The notes under the pieces: generated by a model
Told to the model about the DNA's origin: nothing
Seen by the model: only the letters and a program-made list of their open reading frames with translations
Database searches by the model: none
Position numbers and translations under genes: made by a program
Part shown: piece by piece, positions 24,704 through 34,700 of the stretch
Layout of the letters: each line of letters starts with the position of its first letter
Position numbering within the stretch: position 1 is the first letter of the stretch
Source: Sutcliffiella horikoshii
Lineage (GTDB): Bacteria; Bacillota; Bacilli; Bacillales; Bacillaceae_I
Assembly (NCBI RefSeq): GCF_002157855.1
Contig: NZ_CP020880.1
Span: 3,906,001-3,970,000, forward strand
Reading direction: 5' to 3'
Length of the DNA: 64,000 nucleotides

Positions 24704-26503
24704 CTATTTATTCCCAAAATGATAACTCTTACTTAGTATATCTTGATGGAGGCGGGGTGAAACAATTAATAAATTGTCTATATCATATACTCCTCCCCCA
24801 TGATTAATCGGAGTAAGATGATGTAAAACATAGCTTTTCTGCTTCCCATAATGTTGGGATTTCGAGGCAATTGGCGCAAAGCCCTTTTCCATTCTCTTAA
24901 TATTGGCACTACTAAATTCACCTGCGTATGAAGAAGTTGAAACTGTTTTCCAAAATTCACTTCTAAACGCATCAAAATTTTTAAAACTTTTTCCTTTTAA
25001 TCTATCAGCAACTTCTTTAGGTACCACACCTGCATTCCCATCTGTACCCCTCATTATAACTTTTGCATTGGAAACTTTGTTAGTTGTAGCAACACCTGGT
25101 GTATGTCTTATATTTATATTATCAGCATTTTTTTCAACTTTGGATAAGGTTAAGTGATTCTGCGCTTCCACTCTATCACGTATTACCATACTATCCATCA
25201 CATTGTGCGGCACTCCAGCAAACCCTGGTTGCAAATGATGAGCAGGCATTATGTGCCCCATCAACTCACGCACCCGCTCCAACCCAGCCACAGATGAACC
25301 CTTCACAGAACTCGTCACTTTCTCCCGCTGATTCTTCAGCTTAATATCAAGGTCTGTCTCCACCTTGGTACCTAGCTTCCCAGCAATACCACCTACTTTG
25401 GAAAGCCCTTTATCACCCACAACGGAAGTTCCGATGATGGTTGTCGCATAACCTAGCCATTCGCCTCGGCTAGTCGCATCGCCGTGGATGACAGATTCGT
25501 TGAAGGAGTTGTAGAGCTCGTGGCCGATTTCTAGCACCAGGCCCGGGTCAGATACTACTGCGTCTAAGAATTCTATTGTTTCTTTTAGCACTTGGTCCGG
25601 CTCTGTCGCTAAGCGTTTAATGCCATCCCAGGTGTCGGAAGCAGCGCTGATGATTCCTGCTCCAAAGCCATTGGTGAAGTCCCAGAATGCTTCCCCGGTG
25701 GTTTTCTTCTTCGGCTCCGGTCGTGCACAACTCGGATTTGCCCATTGATCAAACGATGCCGCATACCCTATCGGAAAAAACACGCCAAGCTCTGGAAAAT
25801 GTTCGCTGTTCCATCGCTGCATGACAGTTTGGTTATACAGCTTTGTCTGCAGTTTTCCGTAAGCCTCTAGATCCTGAAGCATGACCGGTGAGAAGCTGGT
25901 CAACTTTATCTTACCAGAAGCGAACTGCTGGCTCATTTCTTCTATGTAATTCTGTAGGAGAGATAGGTCCTCGGTTATCGCTGTGAACGACTGGGTTTGT
26001 TGGTGATCGAACTGACGCAGTTTGTCCACGGTTTGATTTGCTGATTGCTTGGCTTGTTGGATGCCTTCGTGGAACTGGTGATCCTGTAGCCTTGGTAGGT
26101 AGACGATGTCACTGATACGGCTAAGCTGGGCATTTGTCTCTCCTGTCAGGTCGGTCACCATTCGGTTAATTTGGTTCAAGCCGTCCTTCAACTCACTAGC
26201 CAGGAAACTCTCGTCAATAAATCCGCGCGAGTTGTCCTCGAGGCCGTCCAATTCATATTGCAGTTGTTGAAGCTTAGATTGAAAGTTTGCCAGGAACGTT
26301 TGAAAAAATTGAAGGAATGGGAGGTGTGCATATTCATAGAACCGCCTGATTGCACTGGCCCCTTTGCCGCGGAAAGAATCTTTTGAAGAAACAAACGACC
26401 GAATTCCGCTCTTTACATGATTTAATTGCTTCTCGAGTTCCGACAGTTGCCAGCTCATTTCCTTGATTCCATCGTGCAGGGAGGATACGTCTAAAACTTT
26501 CAT
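24704..26503 (-). CDS. LXG polymorphic toxin with colicin-E9-like HNH DNase tip
   Basis: Residues 1 to about 210 form the LXG domain (MKVLDVSSLHDGIKEMSWQ start, long helices), the targeting part for type VII secretion in Firmicutes. A middle region (about 265-350, with GAGIISAASDTWDGI and Gly-rich turns) links to the tip. The tip begins at VPKEVADRLKGKSFKNF (about 498) and runs FRSEFWKTVS, then H561-H562, D576-N577 and H586, as in colicin E9 and S-type pyocin DNases. The usual final metal-ligand histidine of the H-x3-H motif is Leu590, though His595 follows. AGGAGGCG precedes ATG. The Im-like gene follows. No LapA-type helper genes were found upstream and no secretion machinery is in the window. 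Confidence 0.9.
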   Translation of the reverse strand: MKVLDVSSLHDGIKEMSWQLSELEKQLNHVKSGIRSFVSSKDSFRGKGASAIRRFYEYAHLPFLQFFQTFLANFQSKLQQLQYELDGLEDNSRGFIDESFLASELKDGLNQINRMVTDLTGETNAQLSRISDIVYLPRLQDHQFHEGIQQAKQSANQTVDKLRQFDHQQTQSFTAITEDLSLLQNYIEEMSQQFASGKIKLTSFSPVMLQDLEAYGKLQTKLYNQTVMQRWNSEHFPELGVFFPIGYAASFDQWANPSCARPEPKKKTTGEAFWDFTNGFGAGIISAASDTWDGIKRLATEPDQVLKETIEFLDAVVSDPGLVLEIGHELYNSFNESVIHGDATSRGEWLGYATTIIGTSVVGDKGLSKVGGIAGKLGTKVETDLDIKLKNQREKVTSSVKGSSVAGLERVRELMGHIMPAHHLQPGFAGVPHNVMDSMVIRDRVEAQNHLTLSKVEKNADNINIRHTPGVATTNKVSNAKVIMRGTDGNAGVVPKEVADRLKGKSFKNFDAFRSEFWKTVSTSSYAGEFSSANIKRMEKGFAPIASKSQHYGKQKSYVLHHLTPINHGGGVYDIDNLLIVSPRLHQDILSKSYHFGNK

Positions 26504-26661
26504 GGTTCGCCTCCTATCTTCAAGTTTTTACAGAAACTGTATATGCATAAGTATGACGGTTCGACATTGGTGGGGAGATTCCTGCTTCGGGGTGGAAAAT
26601 GGGAGGAATGGACTATGGGGAATTGAAATAAGAGGCGGAAAGGTTTTCGCCTCTCTGTTTT

Positions 26662-26835
26662 CTATTGTCTCTTCCCACTTTTAAAAACAAAAAACAACAA
26701 AGAGAGAAAGAATAATATATTTGATAAGTTGACTAGTAGCTTTATTTCTTCGTTTAAGTCTTTTAACCCTAACAGGATGTCTACTGCTGATGTAACCCCA
26801 GTAATAACCAGCACAATTAAAAAAAATAAATACAT
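26662..26835 (-). CDS. 57-aa membrane protein with two helices
   Basis: The frame encodes a hydrophobic helix (residues 2-24), a short polar loop (LKDLNEE) and a second helix (about 34-51), ending KSGKRQ. AAAGGAAG lies seven bases before ATG. It starts 19 bp after the 188-aa secreted protein gene, so the two form an operon. The size, topology and position are those of bacteriocin immunity proteins, but there is no sequence match I can recall. The 26504-26661 stretch upstream of the toxin gene holds nothing else. Confidence 0.6.
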   Translation of the reverse strand: MYLFFLIVLVITGVTSAVDILLGLKDLNEEIKLLVNLSNILFFLSLLFFVFKSGKRQ

Positions 26836-26854
26836 GTTTTACTTCCTTTCAATT

Positions 26855-27421
26855 TTAAAGTAGGAAAAATATTATTGCTCTTGAGGTAACATCTGCTAAA
26901 TAACTAGGTACCCCTACTTTTTTTAAGGCATTAGATAACCCAGCTTCGGCAGTGCCCGTGAAGTCTACTAAAATATCTAAGGCTTCCATTAAGACTTGGT
27001 AACTTAAATAATATTTTAAACTCTTTTTTGCATTAGCAGTCAAAGGCAGTTTATCAACATACTCTTTAATTTGTTCATCCCAAGCTCGAGATCCAACATT
27101 TTTTAGCTTCCTTATCATTTGTTTAGCTGCCGTTTTAGCAGCCATACCTTTTAATCCGTATGTAGTAATCTCACCAGGTTGTGGTGGTGGATTTATACCT
27201 AAATTACTGCTAACAGTACCAAATAATGCATAGTAATCTACCTTACTTAATTCTAGAGCAACCTCTGGATCAAGCTCTACATTCGAAAGTCCAGAATCAG
27301 CATTTATTGCGAATTCAATTTCTTTATTTGCTATTTGTGCCGAATTAGCAGGTGTGGCAATAGTTGACAACATTAAAGCAGATACCGATATCAAACCAAA
27401 CTTTTTAATTTTTTTCATCAT
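26855..27421 (-). CDS. Secreted 188-aa protein, possible bacteriocin
   Basis: A clear signal peptide (MMKKIKKFGLISVSALMLSTIATPANSA, cleavage near residue 28) precedes an acidic segment. Then comes TTYGLKGMAAKTAAKQMIRKLKN, a basic amphipathic stretch, and a helical, increasingly hydrophobic C-terminus ending ADVTSRAIIFFLL. The arrangement, a pro-part, a basic helix and a hydrophobic end, resembles bacteriocin precursors and the SDP type in general style. I see no homology to a named family. The gene is followed by a two-helix membrane protein, which fits toxin plus immunity. Confidence 0.6.
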   Translation of the reverse strand: MMKKIKKFGLISVSALMLSTIATPANSAQIANKEIEFAINADSGLSNVELDPEVALELSKVDYYALFGTVSSNLGINPPPQPGEITTYGLKGMAAKTAAKQMIRKLKNVGSRAWDEQIKEYVDKLPLTANAKKSLKYYLSYQVLMEALDILVDFTGTAEAGLSNALKKVGVPSYLADVTSRAIIFFLL

Positions 27422-27786
27422 TAATCATCCTGTCTATAATCTATAGGTAGCAAGCAATCTTAACCTCTTCACTCACTATATAAAACAAACCTTAATTTTA
27501 CCTTAACCTAACCATAAAGAATCCTTAAAGTAATAAAAAGTGAACAAACTTCTCACATAGTTTAAAGAGTACTCCTTAATGTATATTTAATTGCTTAGGG
27601 CTTGACCATTGAGAACTCCTACTTCATTCAAGGTTCAGTCCCTAATGACTCAAATAAAGCCATAAAAAACCCCAGTAACAAACCTTTACCCCTCCTTAAC
27701 ACACCCTTACAAAAAATCAACATGGCATTAATTATCGTAATCTATCATTAAATTTGTAAAAATAATTTAATGGGGGATCGGTTGCT
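27422..27786. other. Divergent intergenic region, 365 bp
   Basis: This AT-rich stretch separates the divergent secreted-protein gene and phosphoesterase gene and must hold both promoters. I see no repeat, hairpin or operator of good quality. Only weak -10-like words (TATCATTAAAT near 27745) are present. Confidence 0.5.
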
Positions 27787-30700
27787 ATGAAAACACGTTT
27801 TCTTTCTTTTGGTCTTGTTGTACTTTTGCTATTATCTAGTATTTTACAAGTTCCTATTGCGCAAGCTGAGGGCAGTTTAGAGGATGATGGCAAGTTCAAG
27901 ATTGTAATTTTGCCTGATACACAAGTGTACTCTAACCATTTTCCAGAGATTTATGATGCTCAGACGGAGTGGTTAGCAAGTAATTATCAGGAAGAAGATA
28001 TTCAATTTGTGATGCATGTTGGGGATCTTGTGGATGGGAATGAGCAACGCCAATGGGATAATGCGGATCGGTCTATGAAAATGATGGATGATGCAAATGT
28101 TCCATATGGTGTGACGATTGGAAACCACGACATGGGTGGAAACGGTGCGAACTATGTGAAGTACTTTGGAAAAAGTCGCATGGAAGATAAGCCAGGCTAC
28201 TTGTCTCACTCTGAGAATGAACTGAATTCCGCTTATACTTTTGCTGCAGAAGGCCGTGAGTTTTTAGTTTTATTTTTAAACATTGATGCAACTGATGAGG
28301 ACCTGGCTTGGGGGCAAAGTATTCTTGATGCCCATCAGGATAAACCGACGATATTGATTACGCACACATTGATTCAGCCGGACGGAGCGCAGGCTAATGT
28401 CCCATATGTGAGAAAAACGGATGGAAATTCGCCACAATATATTTTTGATGAATTTATTTCCAAAAACAACCAAATTTTTATGACTGCAAATGGGCATGAT
28501 CACGGTGCGTTTAATATCACTCGTACAAATAATGAAGGCCTAGAGGTTAATCAATACCTAGTTGACTATCAAGGGGGTACGAAAGGCGGAAATGGTTACT
28601 TGCGTATGATAGAGTTCGACTTAAATAATGATACTCTATCTCATACGACCTACTCCCCTTATACCGATGACTTTATGACTGATCGCTATAATGCGTTCAC
28701 AGAGACATTTGAATTTGAACGCCGTTTTAATAATGAAAGCAGTACTTTCTCACCTGGAGACATTATTACGCCAATTGTTGCGGGATTCTCCTCTTTTGAA
28801 GAGCGTTGGGGAGAACGATTACCTTCTCAGCTTACGGACGGGTCTGGGATAAAAGGGTATGAAGGACAGACGGAAGTGGATCAAAATTCAATCCACAATA
28901 GTAATAGCTTCAAAAGTGCCAAGGATGGCATGTGGAATTCCCAGTACTTAGGGGTAAAACAAAATGGAAATTTAGAAGGCGATAAGACAAACGTGAAACC
29001 TCTAGAAGAACGCGGAGAGTACTTAATCTTCGACCTCGGCCAACGTGTTAACATTAAGAATGCATTAATTTGGCAATATGGGGAAGGCTCCCTTGATGCC
29101 GAGCTTGAAAAGATGGGTGCAAAAGGGATAGATGTTTATGTATCATCTGATATGACAATTACAGACGCATCCTTTACGAAATTAACGTCGATTGAATTGA
29201 AAAAGCATGAAGCAGGACAGCCTTTAGCAGCACAAATCAAAGCAATCAATGCTACGAATGCTAAGTTTATAAAATTTGTTTTCACTTCCAACCATGGGGA
29301 TATCCGTTCTGTCGGATTAAGTGAAGTAAGATTCAGTGTGGATGGTAAAGAAATAGTTCAGGAGCCGCTGAATATTCAACCAGAAATACAAGTTAAGCCT
29401 GCTGATTATGTAGTAGGTACAGGCGAAGAATTCACCATTGCCAAAACCGATTCCGCTACACCAGATGGTTGGGCTAACTATATCGGTCAGTCCATTACCC
29501 CTTACCAACAAGGAATTGAGGGTACTGGAACAATCAATGAAAACGCAGAATATGCCTTGTTAAAAGAATTCACCGTGTTTATTTTTAACCCTAATCGCAT
29601 TCCGGAGCACCTGGATGCTTATAAACCGAGCGATGCACCTGGGGACTCTGATACACTTGGTGATAAAAAGTATGAGTTTACAACAACTAGCAACGAAGCA
29701 TATTCCTTTGACTCTCTTCCTTTAAGTAGAGCACATTACTCTGAAGAAAAATCAGAACCATATCAAATCAACAGTACAAGAACTGGTATGAAAGCGACTT
29801 ACGTGTTTGAAGAACCGTTAAAAGTAAAGATGGATGAAGAAGTGATGTTAGTCTTCAATAAATCAACTGGTTTGAGATATTGGCAGTCTTCCCATTATGA
29901 TGGGGGAAGTTCTTTATTTACAAACGGTCCAAGTGAATCAGGGAACTATCGCTTGTTACCTTTTAAAACAGACATCGATTTCATTGCAACTTTAGAAAAT
30001 GCAGTAGTAAAAGAGGAAGTAACGGAGCGCGTAAGAGGTGCCAATCGCTATGAAACAGCAATTGCTATATCTGAAAAAGGCTGGGCTGATGGAGCCGACA
30101 CAGTTGTATTAGTAAGAGGAGACGCTTTCCCAGATGCTCTAGTAGGTACACCACTGGCGAAAAAACTGGATGCGCCTATCTTACTTACAAAAAATAATAA
30201 GATCGAGGATAAGACATTAGCAGAAATTGAAAGACTTGGTGCTTCCAAAGTAGTTATATTAGGTGGAGAAGCAGCCATTTCTTCTGATGTATCGGAGACG
30301 CTAGAGAAGAAAGGCTTAACCGTAGAGCGAATTTCAGGAAAATCTCGCTATGATACTGCAGTAAAAGTAGCCGAACAAGTCGGCGGTCAGAAGTCCAGAG
30401 CCTTTTTGGTAGATGGAAAAAAATTCGCTGACGCCTTGTCGATCGCATCTTATGCGGCGAAGCACGGGTACCCAATCTTCTTGACACGTCAAGACTCCTT
30501 GCCTAGTGAAACATATCAAGCTATTAAAGGATATAGAGAAGTGGTCGTTCTTGGTGGGCAAGGTGCCGTATCAAGTGGCGTATTCAGTCAACTACCAAAT
30601 AAGCAAAAGACAAGAATCGGTGGCGAAAATCGCTATGACACTGCGGCTGAAATTGCCGAATATTTTGGATTAGACAATGACCATCTTGTTGTAGCAACAG

Positions 30701-30903
30701 GCTATGACTTTGCAGATGCTCTCTCCGGATCTGCGTATGCGGTAGAGACTGATAGCCTACTTGTCCTAACGAGAAAAGATCACTTACCTGCAGAAACTGC
30801 TTCTATTATCAAAGATAGAGAGTTTAAGACTTCTACTATTTTAGGTGGAGCAGAGGCTGTGTCGGATGAGGTAAAGGCAATGGTGGAGAGTTTAATAAAA
30901 TAA
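27787..30903 (+). CDS. Secreted calcineurin-type phosphoesterase with cell-wall-binding repeats
   Basis: A signal peptide (1-27) leads into a metallophosphoesterase domain. Its motifs are D44, HVGD(L/V)D (about 77), GNHD (about 111), ITHT (about 195) and NGHDHG (about 236), so the metal site is intact. Residues about 410-520 look like an F5/8-type carbohydrate-binding sandwich (FDLGQRVNIKNAL). From about 747 to the end there are three CWB2 repeats (ERVRGANRYETA, ERISGKSRYDTA, TRIGGENRYDTA, each with a VLGG end), which anchor the protein to anionic wall polymer. It probably cleaves extracellular phosphomonoesters, phosphodiesters or nucleotides. It is transcribed alone. Confidence 0.9.
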   Translation: MKTRFLSFGLVVLLLLSSILQVPIAQAEGSLEDDGKFKIVILPDTQVYSNHFPEIYDAQTEWLASNYQEEDIQFVMHVGDLVDGNEQRQWDNADRSMKMMDDANVPYGVTIGNHDMGGNGANYVKYFGKSRMEDKPGYLSHSENELNSAYTFAAEGREFLVLFLNIDATDEDLAWGQSILDAHQDKPTILITHTLIQPDGAQANVPYVRKTDGNSPQYIFDEFISKNNQIFMTANGHDHGAFNITRTNNEGLEVNQYLVDYQGGTKGGNGYLRMIEFDLNNDTLSHTTYSPYTDDFMTDRYNAFTETFEFERRFNNESSTFSPGDIITPIVAGFSSFEERWGERLPSQLTDGSGIKGYEGQTEVDQNSIHNSNSFKSAKDGMWNSQYLGVKQNGNLEGDKTNVKPLEERGEYLIFDLGQRVNIKNALIWQYGEGSLDAELEKMGAKGIDVYVSSDMTITDASFTKLTSIELKKHEAGQPLAAQIKAINATNAKFIKFVFTSNHGDIRSVGLSEVRFSVDGKEIVQEPLNIQPEIQVKPADYVVGTGEEFTIAKTDSATPDGWANYIGQSITPYQQGIEGTGTINENAEYALLKEFTVFIFNPNRIPEHLDAYKPSDAPGDSDTLGDKKYEFTTTSNEAYSFDSLPLSRAHYSEEKSEPYQINSTRTGMKATYVFEEPLKVKMDEEVMLVFNKSTGLRYWQSSHYDGGSSLFTNGPSESGNYRLLPFKTDIDFIATLENAVVKEEVTERVRGANRYETAIAISEKGWADGADTVVLVRGDAFPDALVGTPLAKKLDAPILLTKNNKIEDKTLAEIERLGASKVVILGGEAAISSDVSETLEKKGLTVERISGKSRYDTAVKVAEQVGGQKSRAFLVDGKKFADALSIASYAAKHGYPIFLTRQDSLPSETYQAIKGYREVVVLGGQGAVSSGVFSQLPNKQKTRIGGENRYDTAAEIAEYFGLDNDHLVVATGYDFADALSGSAYAVETDSLLVLTRKDHLPAETASIIKDREFKTSTILGGAEAVSDEVKAMVESLIK

Positions 30904-30907
30904 GTAT

Positions 30908-30937
30908 GAGGACGGAGGTTTTGCTTCCGTCCTTTTT
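30908..30937 (+). terminator. Terminator of the phosphoesterase gene
   Basis: AGGACGGAGG and CTTCCGTCCT form a stem over TTTTG, followed by TTTTTAAT. Convergent to the small gene that ends at 30936. Confidence 0.9.
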
Positions 30938-31130
30938 AATGCTTTAATTTTGGAAGAATAAATAATCTAGCTATTAGGTAGGGAACGAATGCAGATGTAA
31001 ATAAATATAAAGCTTTTAAAATAAGGTTATCTATTTTTAAATAATAGATTTCAATTTCGAAAGCAAGAATATGAACTAGAAATATGATAATGGCTAATAT
31101 CCACTGGGCTTTTTTGGATACATTATTCAT
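30936..31130 (-). CDS. 64-aa membrane protein, hypothetical
   Basis: The protein has two hydrophobic helices (about residues 9-29 and 36-58) with a polar turn containing KIDN, and ends in PKLKH. I do not recognise it. Its ATG overlaps the stop codon of an upstream 26-codon frame (ATGA), which would give coupled translation. The size and topology resemble small immunity or regulatory membrane proteins. Confidence 0.6.
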   Translation of the reverse strand: MNNVSKKAQWILAIIIFLVHILAFEIEIYYLKIDNLILKALYLFTSAFVPYLIARLFILPKLKH

Positions 31131-31207
31131 GTAGAAGCAATGTCCTGTTTATTACTACTGTTAGCTGACTTAATATTCATATTTAGGCATGGTTCTTTTT
31201 TCTTCAA
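31127..31207 (-). CDS. Possible 26-aa micro-ORF coupled to the 64-aa membrane protein
   Basis: A TTG codon seven bases after the very strong AGGAGG opens a 26-codon frame (MKKKEPCLNMNIKSANSSNKQD and so on) ending at TGA, which overlaps the ATG of the next gene. It could be a leader peptide or a small product with one cysteine. The evidence is the strong site and the ATGA overlap only. Confidence 0.35.
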   Translation of the reverse strand: MKKKEPCLNMNIKSANSSNKQDIAST

Positions 31208-31504
31208 ACAGCCCCCTCCTTAAATAACTGTTAAATACCCGTATATCTTCTTTAGTTACCAATAATTGTAATCTTCTAAACGATTTAATAGGATAGTTAT
31301 TTTGTACAGAAAGTTTTTTTCCTCAAGAAATTATGACAAGCTATGGTATTCTCTCCTTACAACACATCATAAATGGATAGAAAAAGATAAATAGGGGTTC
31401 AGAAAGATATCATGTACTTTATCTACCTAAACCACAAAATATATAATAATCTGTAGGGCTTGTTATATTAAATAGTAAATAGATTGGCGATAACCTTTGA
31501 AAAC

Positions 31505-31712
31505 TATCTCACTATACTATGCGAAAATAGTCAATATTACTCGTTGGGCTCTAATCCATCACGTACCAACGGAAAAAAAAATATTAATCAAACGTTTGTT
31601 TAGAAATAATTATTCGAAAAAGATTTAATATAAAGAGGTCTGAGAAAATCCTCAGACCTTACTTTTTCACATGAATTTGCTGACGGGTGGACGTGCCTGT
31701 CTCCTTAACCTT
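31505..31712 (+). repeat. Long dispersed repeat, copy with hairpin and REP-like end
   Basis: The same blocks as at 22560 occur in the same order: TACTATGCGAAAATAGTC and ATATT (31514), TTAATCAAACGTTTGTTT (31584), the hairpin GGTCTGAG/CTCAGACC with TACTTTTT (about 31638-31669), then GACGGGTGGACGTGCCTGTC (31682). It sits directly 3' of the minus-strand AAA+ gene. The remaining part of the gap (31208-31504) holds nothing I can identify. Confidence 0.75.
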
Positions 31713-31722
31713 CTATGATTAA

Positions 31723-34700
31723 TTATGCTCGCACCAATATGTCTTCAAAAAGAATTTCGTTCATATGGTTTGCATGTCTATTTTCTTTCGGTATTCTTGC
31801 AATTCGGAAGTCGGCATTTTTTATTGCTTTATTTACGATGTTTCTAACAAACCCAGCATTTCCGAATGTATGGTTACGACCGTTATAGCATTCCGTGTAA
31901 TAGTTGTGTAATTCTTCATCTACTCCACCTGCTAAAGAATATCCTTTTTCACTAAGAATGAGTTTTGTTATTTTCATTAGTTCATCCGGTGTGTAGTCTT
32001 CGAAAGTCAGATGGTTGGCAAACCTTCTTCTTAATCCTGGGTTGCTATCTAAGAACTTTTCCATTTCCCGTTCGTAACCAGCTACAAGAACTAAGAATTT
32101 GCCTCGATCATCTTCCATTCTTTTAAGAAGAATTTCAATAACCTTGTGTCCTGGGTCCTCGGCACCGTATTGTGTTAACTGATATGCTTCATCAATAAAG
32201 AGGGTCCCCCCCATTGCTTGGTCCATGTATTGAGTAATGAGTTTTTCACTTTCCCCAACATGAGTCCCAATTAATTTATCTCTATTAACTTCAATGAGGC
32301 TTCCACGCTCTAATACTCCGAGTGCTTTATAGATTTTGGAAATGATTCTGCTTACTTCTGTTTTACCTGTACCGGGATTACCTCGTAATACGGTATGAAG
32401 TGCAAGCTCTTGAATGTTTTTGTTCTCTTCTTTATAGTAACGAACAAGGGTAACGAGTTTTTCTATTTCCTCTTTGACGTTTGATAAACCAATCATCCTA
32501 TTTAATTCCCCAAGTGCTTCGGTTAACAGCTCTTCATTAATTGGCACTTGGAATTGCTTGTTTTCGACTCGTTTTGTCGCCGCTAACACATCTTGTTCAT
32601 TTAACGTTTCTAGCAACTCTTTTGTCCACTGATCCCGTGGAATGCTTGAACACCTATTAGACTGTTTTTGGATAGTTTTCTCGACAATATTTCGTACTGT
32701 CCTTCCATTAGAGAAGAAGCGGTCTCTTTTTCTCCATAAAAGGGTAAATTCATCAAATAGTGCTTTTTCACCTAGTTCGCTCAGGCAATGGTTTTTTTCA
32801 TGGATCATCTTTTTAGCTATCGCTACCATTTCTTCAGGCGTGTAGTCTTCCAGGTATTCTTTTTTCGCAATTCTACTATCTAAACCTGGATTTGATTCTA
32901 AAAATTGTTGCATTTCTTTTTCATACCCAGCAACAATGACCATAAATTCTCCACGTCGGCTTTCCATCTCTTCTAATAAAACAGCAATAGCCTCTAAGCC
33001 GAAGTCGTTACCTCCGCCTTTATTTGTTAGTTCATATGCTTCATCAACAAAAAGTACTCCACCGATAGCCTCGTCAATTTTCCCCTTTGTTTTAGGAGCG
33101 GTATGACCAATAAATTCTCCAACGAGTTTTTCTCGGTTAACCTGTATAACATGACCCTTCTCCAACAGGCCCATTGCTTTATATAGCTTTCCAAACAACT
33201 TTGCTACGGTTGTTTTTCCGGTCCCCGGGTTTCCATAGAGTACAGTATGGGGAGCAGCCGGCATTATTTGTTCCGGGCTACCCACTCCTAGAGATGCTTT
33301 TAGTTTATTTACCTCAATCAGGGTAATCATTTCTCTAATATCTTGCTTTAATGGTTCCATACCTATTAGAGAATCTATTTCATCTAGGATAGTTTGCAAT
33401 TCCGGGTTTGTGGTGGAGGCAGATGAAGTTTGGTTAGCTGACACTTTACTACTAGAGTCTTTCATTAACTTGGGTTTTAATTCCAATTCATGCATTCCAA
33501 TATTATAATATATCTCCATACCTTTAAACTCTTCTACCTTTAATAATTCATCAAGTTTTGAAGTAAAATTAGGCACATAGTAATTATCTGAACTATAAAT
33601 ATACCCTTTTACTCCCATTTCAACTACTAGGTCTTCCAATTCGTATTTTTTAATCTCACTTAATTTTTCTTTACCATTAAAGAAATCATAAGGATCATTT
33701 ATTGACAAGGGTATTTTGCAATCGCCCAAGAAGTAATCAATTTTTCCATTATCCTCAAAAAGTTTCTTGAATCCAGGGATATCAATTGTGGACCCTTGTA
33801 GCGAAAATCCTGCAAATGTTACTCCCTCGTAATCAAACGTTCTACCATCTAAATATATAATGTCAGTATCTACGAAAAGGTCTGTTTTGTTTCTTTCATA
33901 ATAATGTGTCACTGCTAACTTTGGAACAGAGTAATAATGATCAATCCTTCTAATAGTATATTTATTTATTCCACCTAATAAAATAACAAGGTCTGGTTGC
34001 TCAACCGGGAAGCGAATATCGTTAAACTCCATGTTGCTATACATAACTATTTTCAGCTTGCTTCCTTTACTATCCTTTCCATTAACCACTGAAGTTGATT
34101 TTACCGTCTTTTCATTTAAATTTAGATAACTTTGCTCACAGACATTATTATCTTTTACATTATTTCTTATAGAACACTCAAAAAAGGCACCTGTGCTTTT
34201 GGTAAGTGATACGCCAAAACCTGGACTATCTACAATTGTACAGTTACGGAATAAAGGGTTTTTCCCCTCTATAATTTGCACATTACAGTTTAAGTTATTG
34301 GAAATTTGACAGTGATTAAAATACCCTATCCCATTCTTATCGATGAATACACCTGAATTGGCACAATCAGAAATTTTGCATTGAGTAAATTCAGGATAAG
34401 AATATTTTGAAATAACAACCCCATAACCAACTTCATTAGAGATGTGGCAATCCTGAATTTTACCTTCTCCATGGTTATCGTTTCGAAAAAAACCGTACAA
34501 CTTACTGTTTTTTATAATGGGATTTCCACCATCAATAAATATCGAGTGCGATTTATTGGTATGGACATGGCAATCTTCCATTACACCGTCTCCAAAAAAT
34601 GTTACTCCACCCTCATCGGAGTTATGAATGGTACAAGCTTTCAATTGTGGATTAGCATACTTTTTAACCAATACGTTAACCTTTTTATTATGGTGAATTG

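Noticed and set aside
24704-26503. Reading the toxin tip as a plain HNH or restriction nuclease
   Set aside because: The pattern before the HNH motif and the adjacent Im9-type gene point specifically to the colicin/pyocin DNase family.
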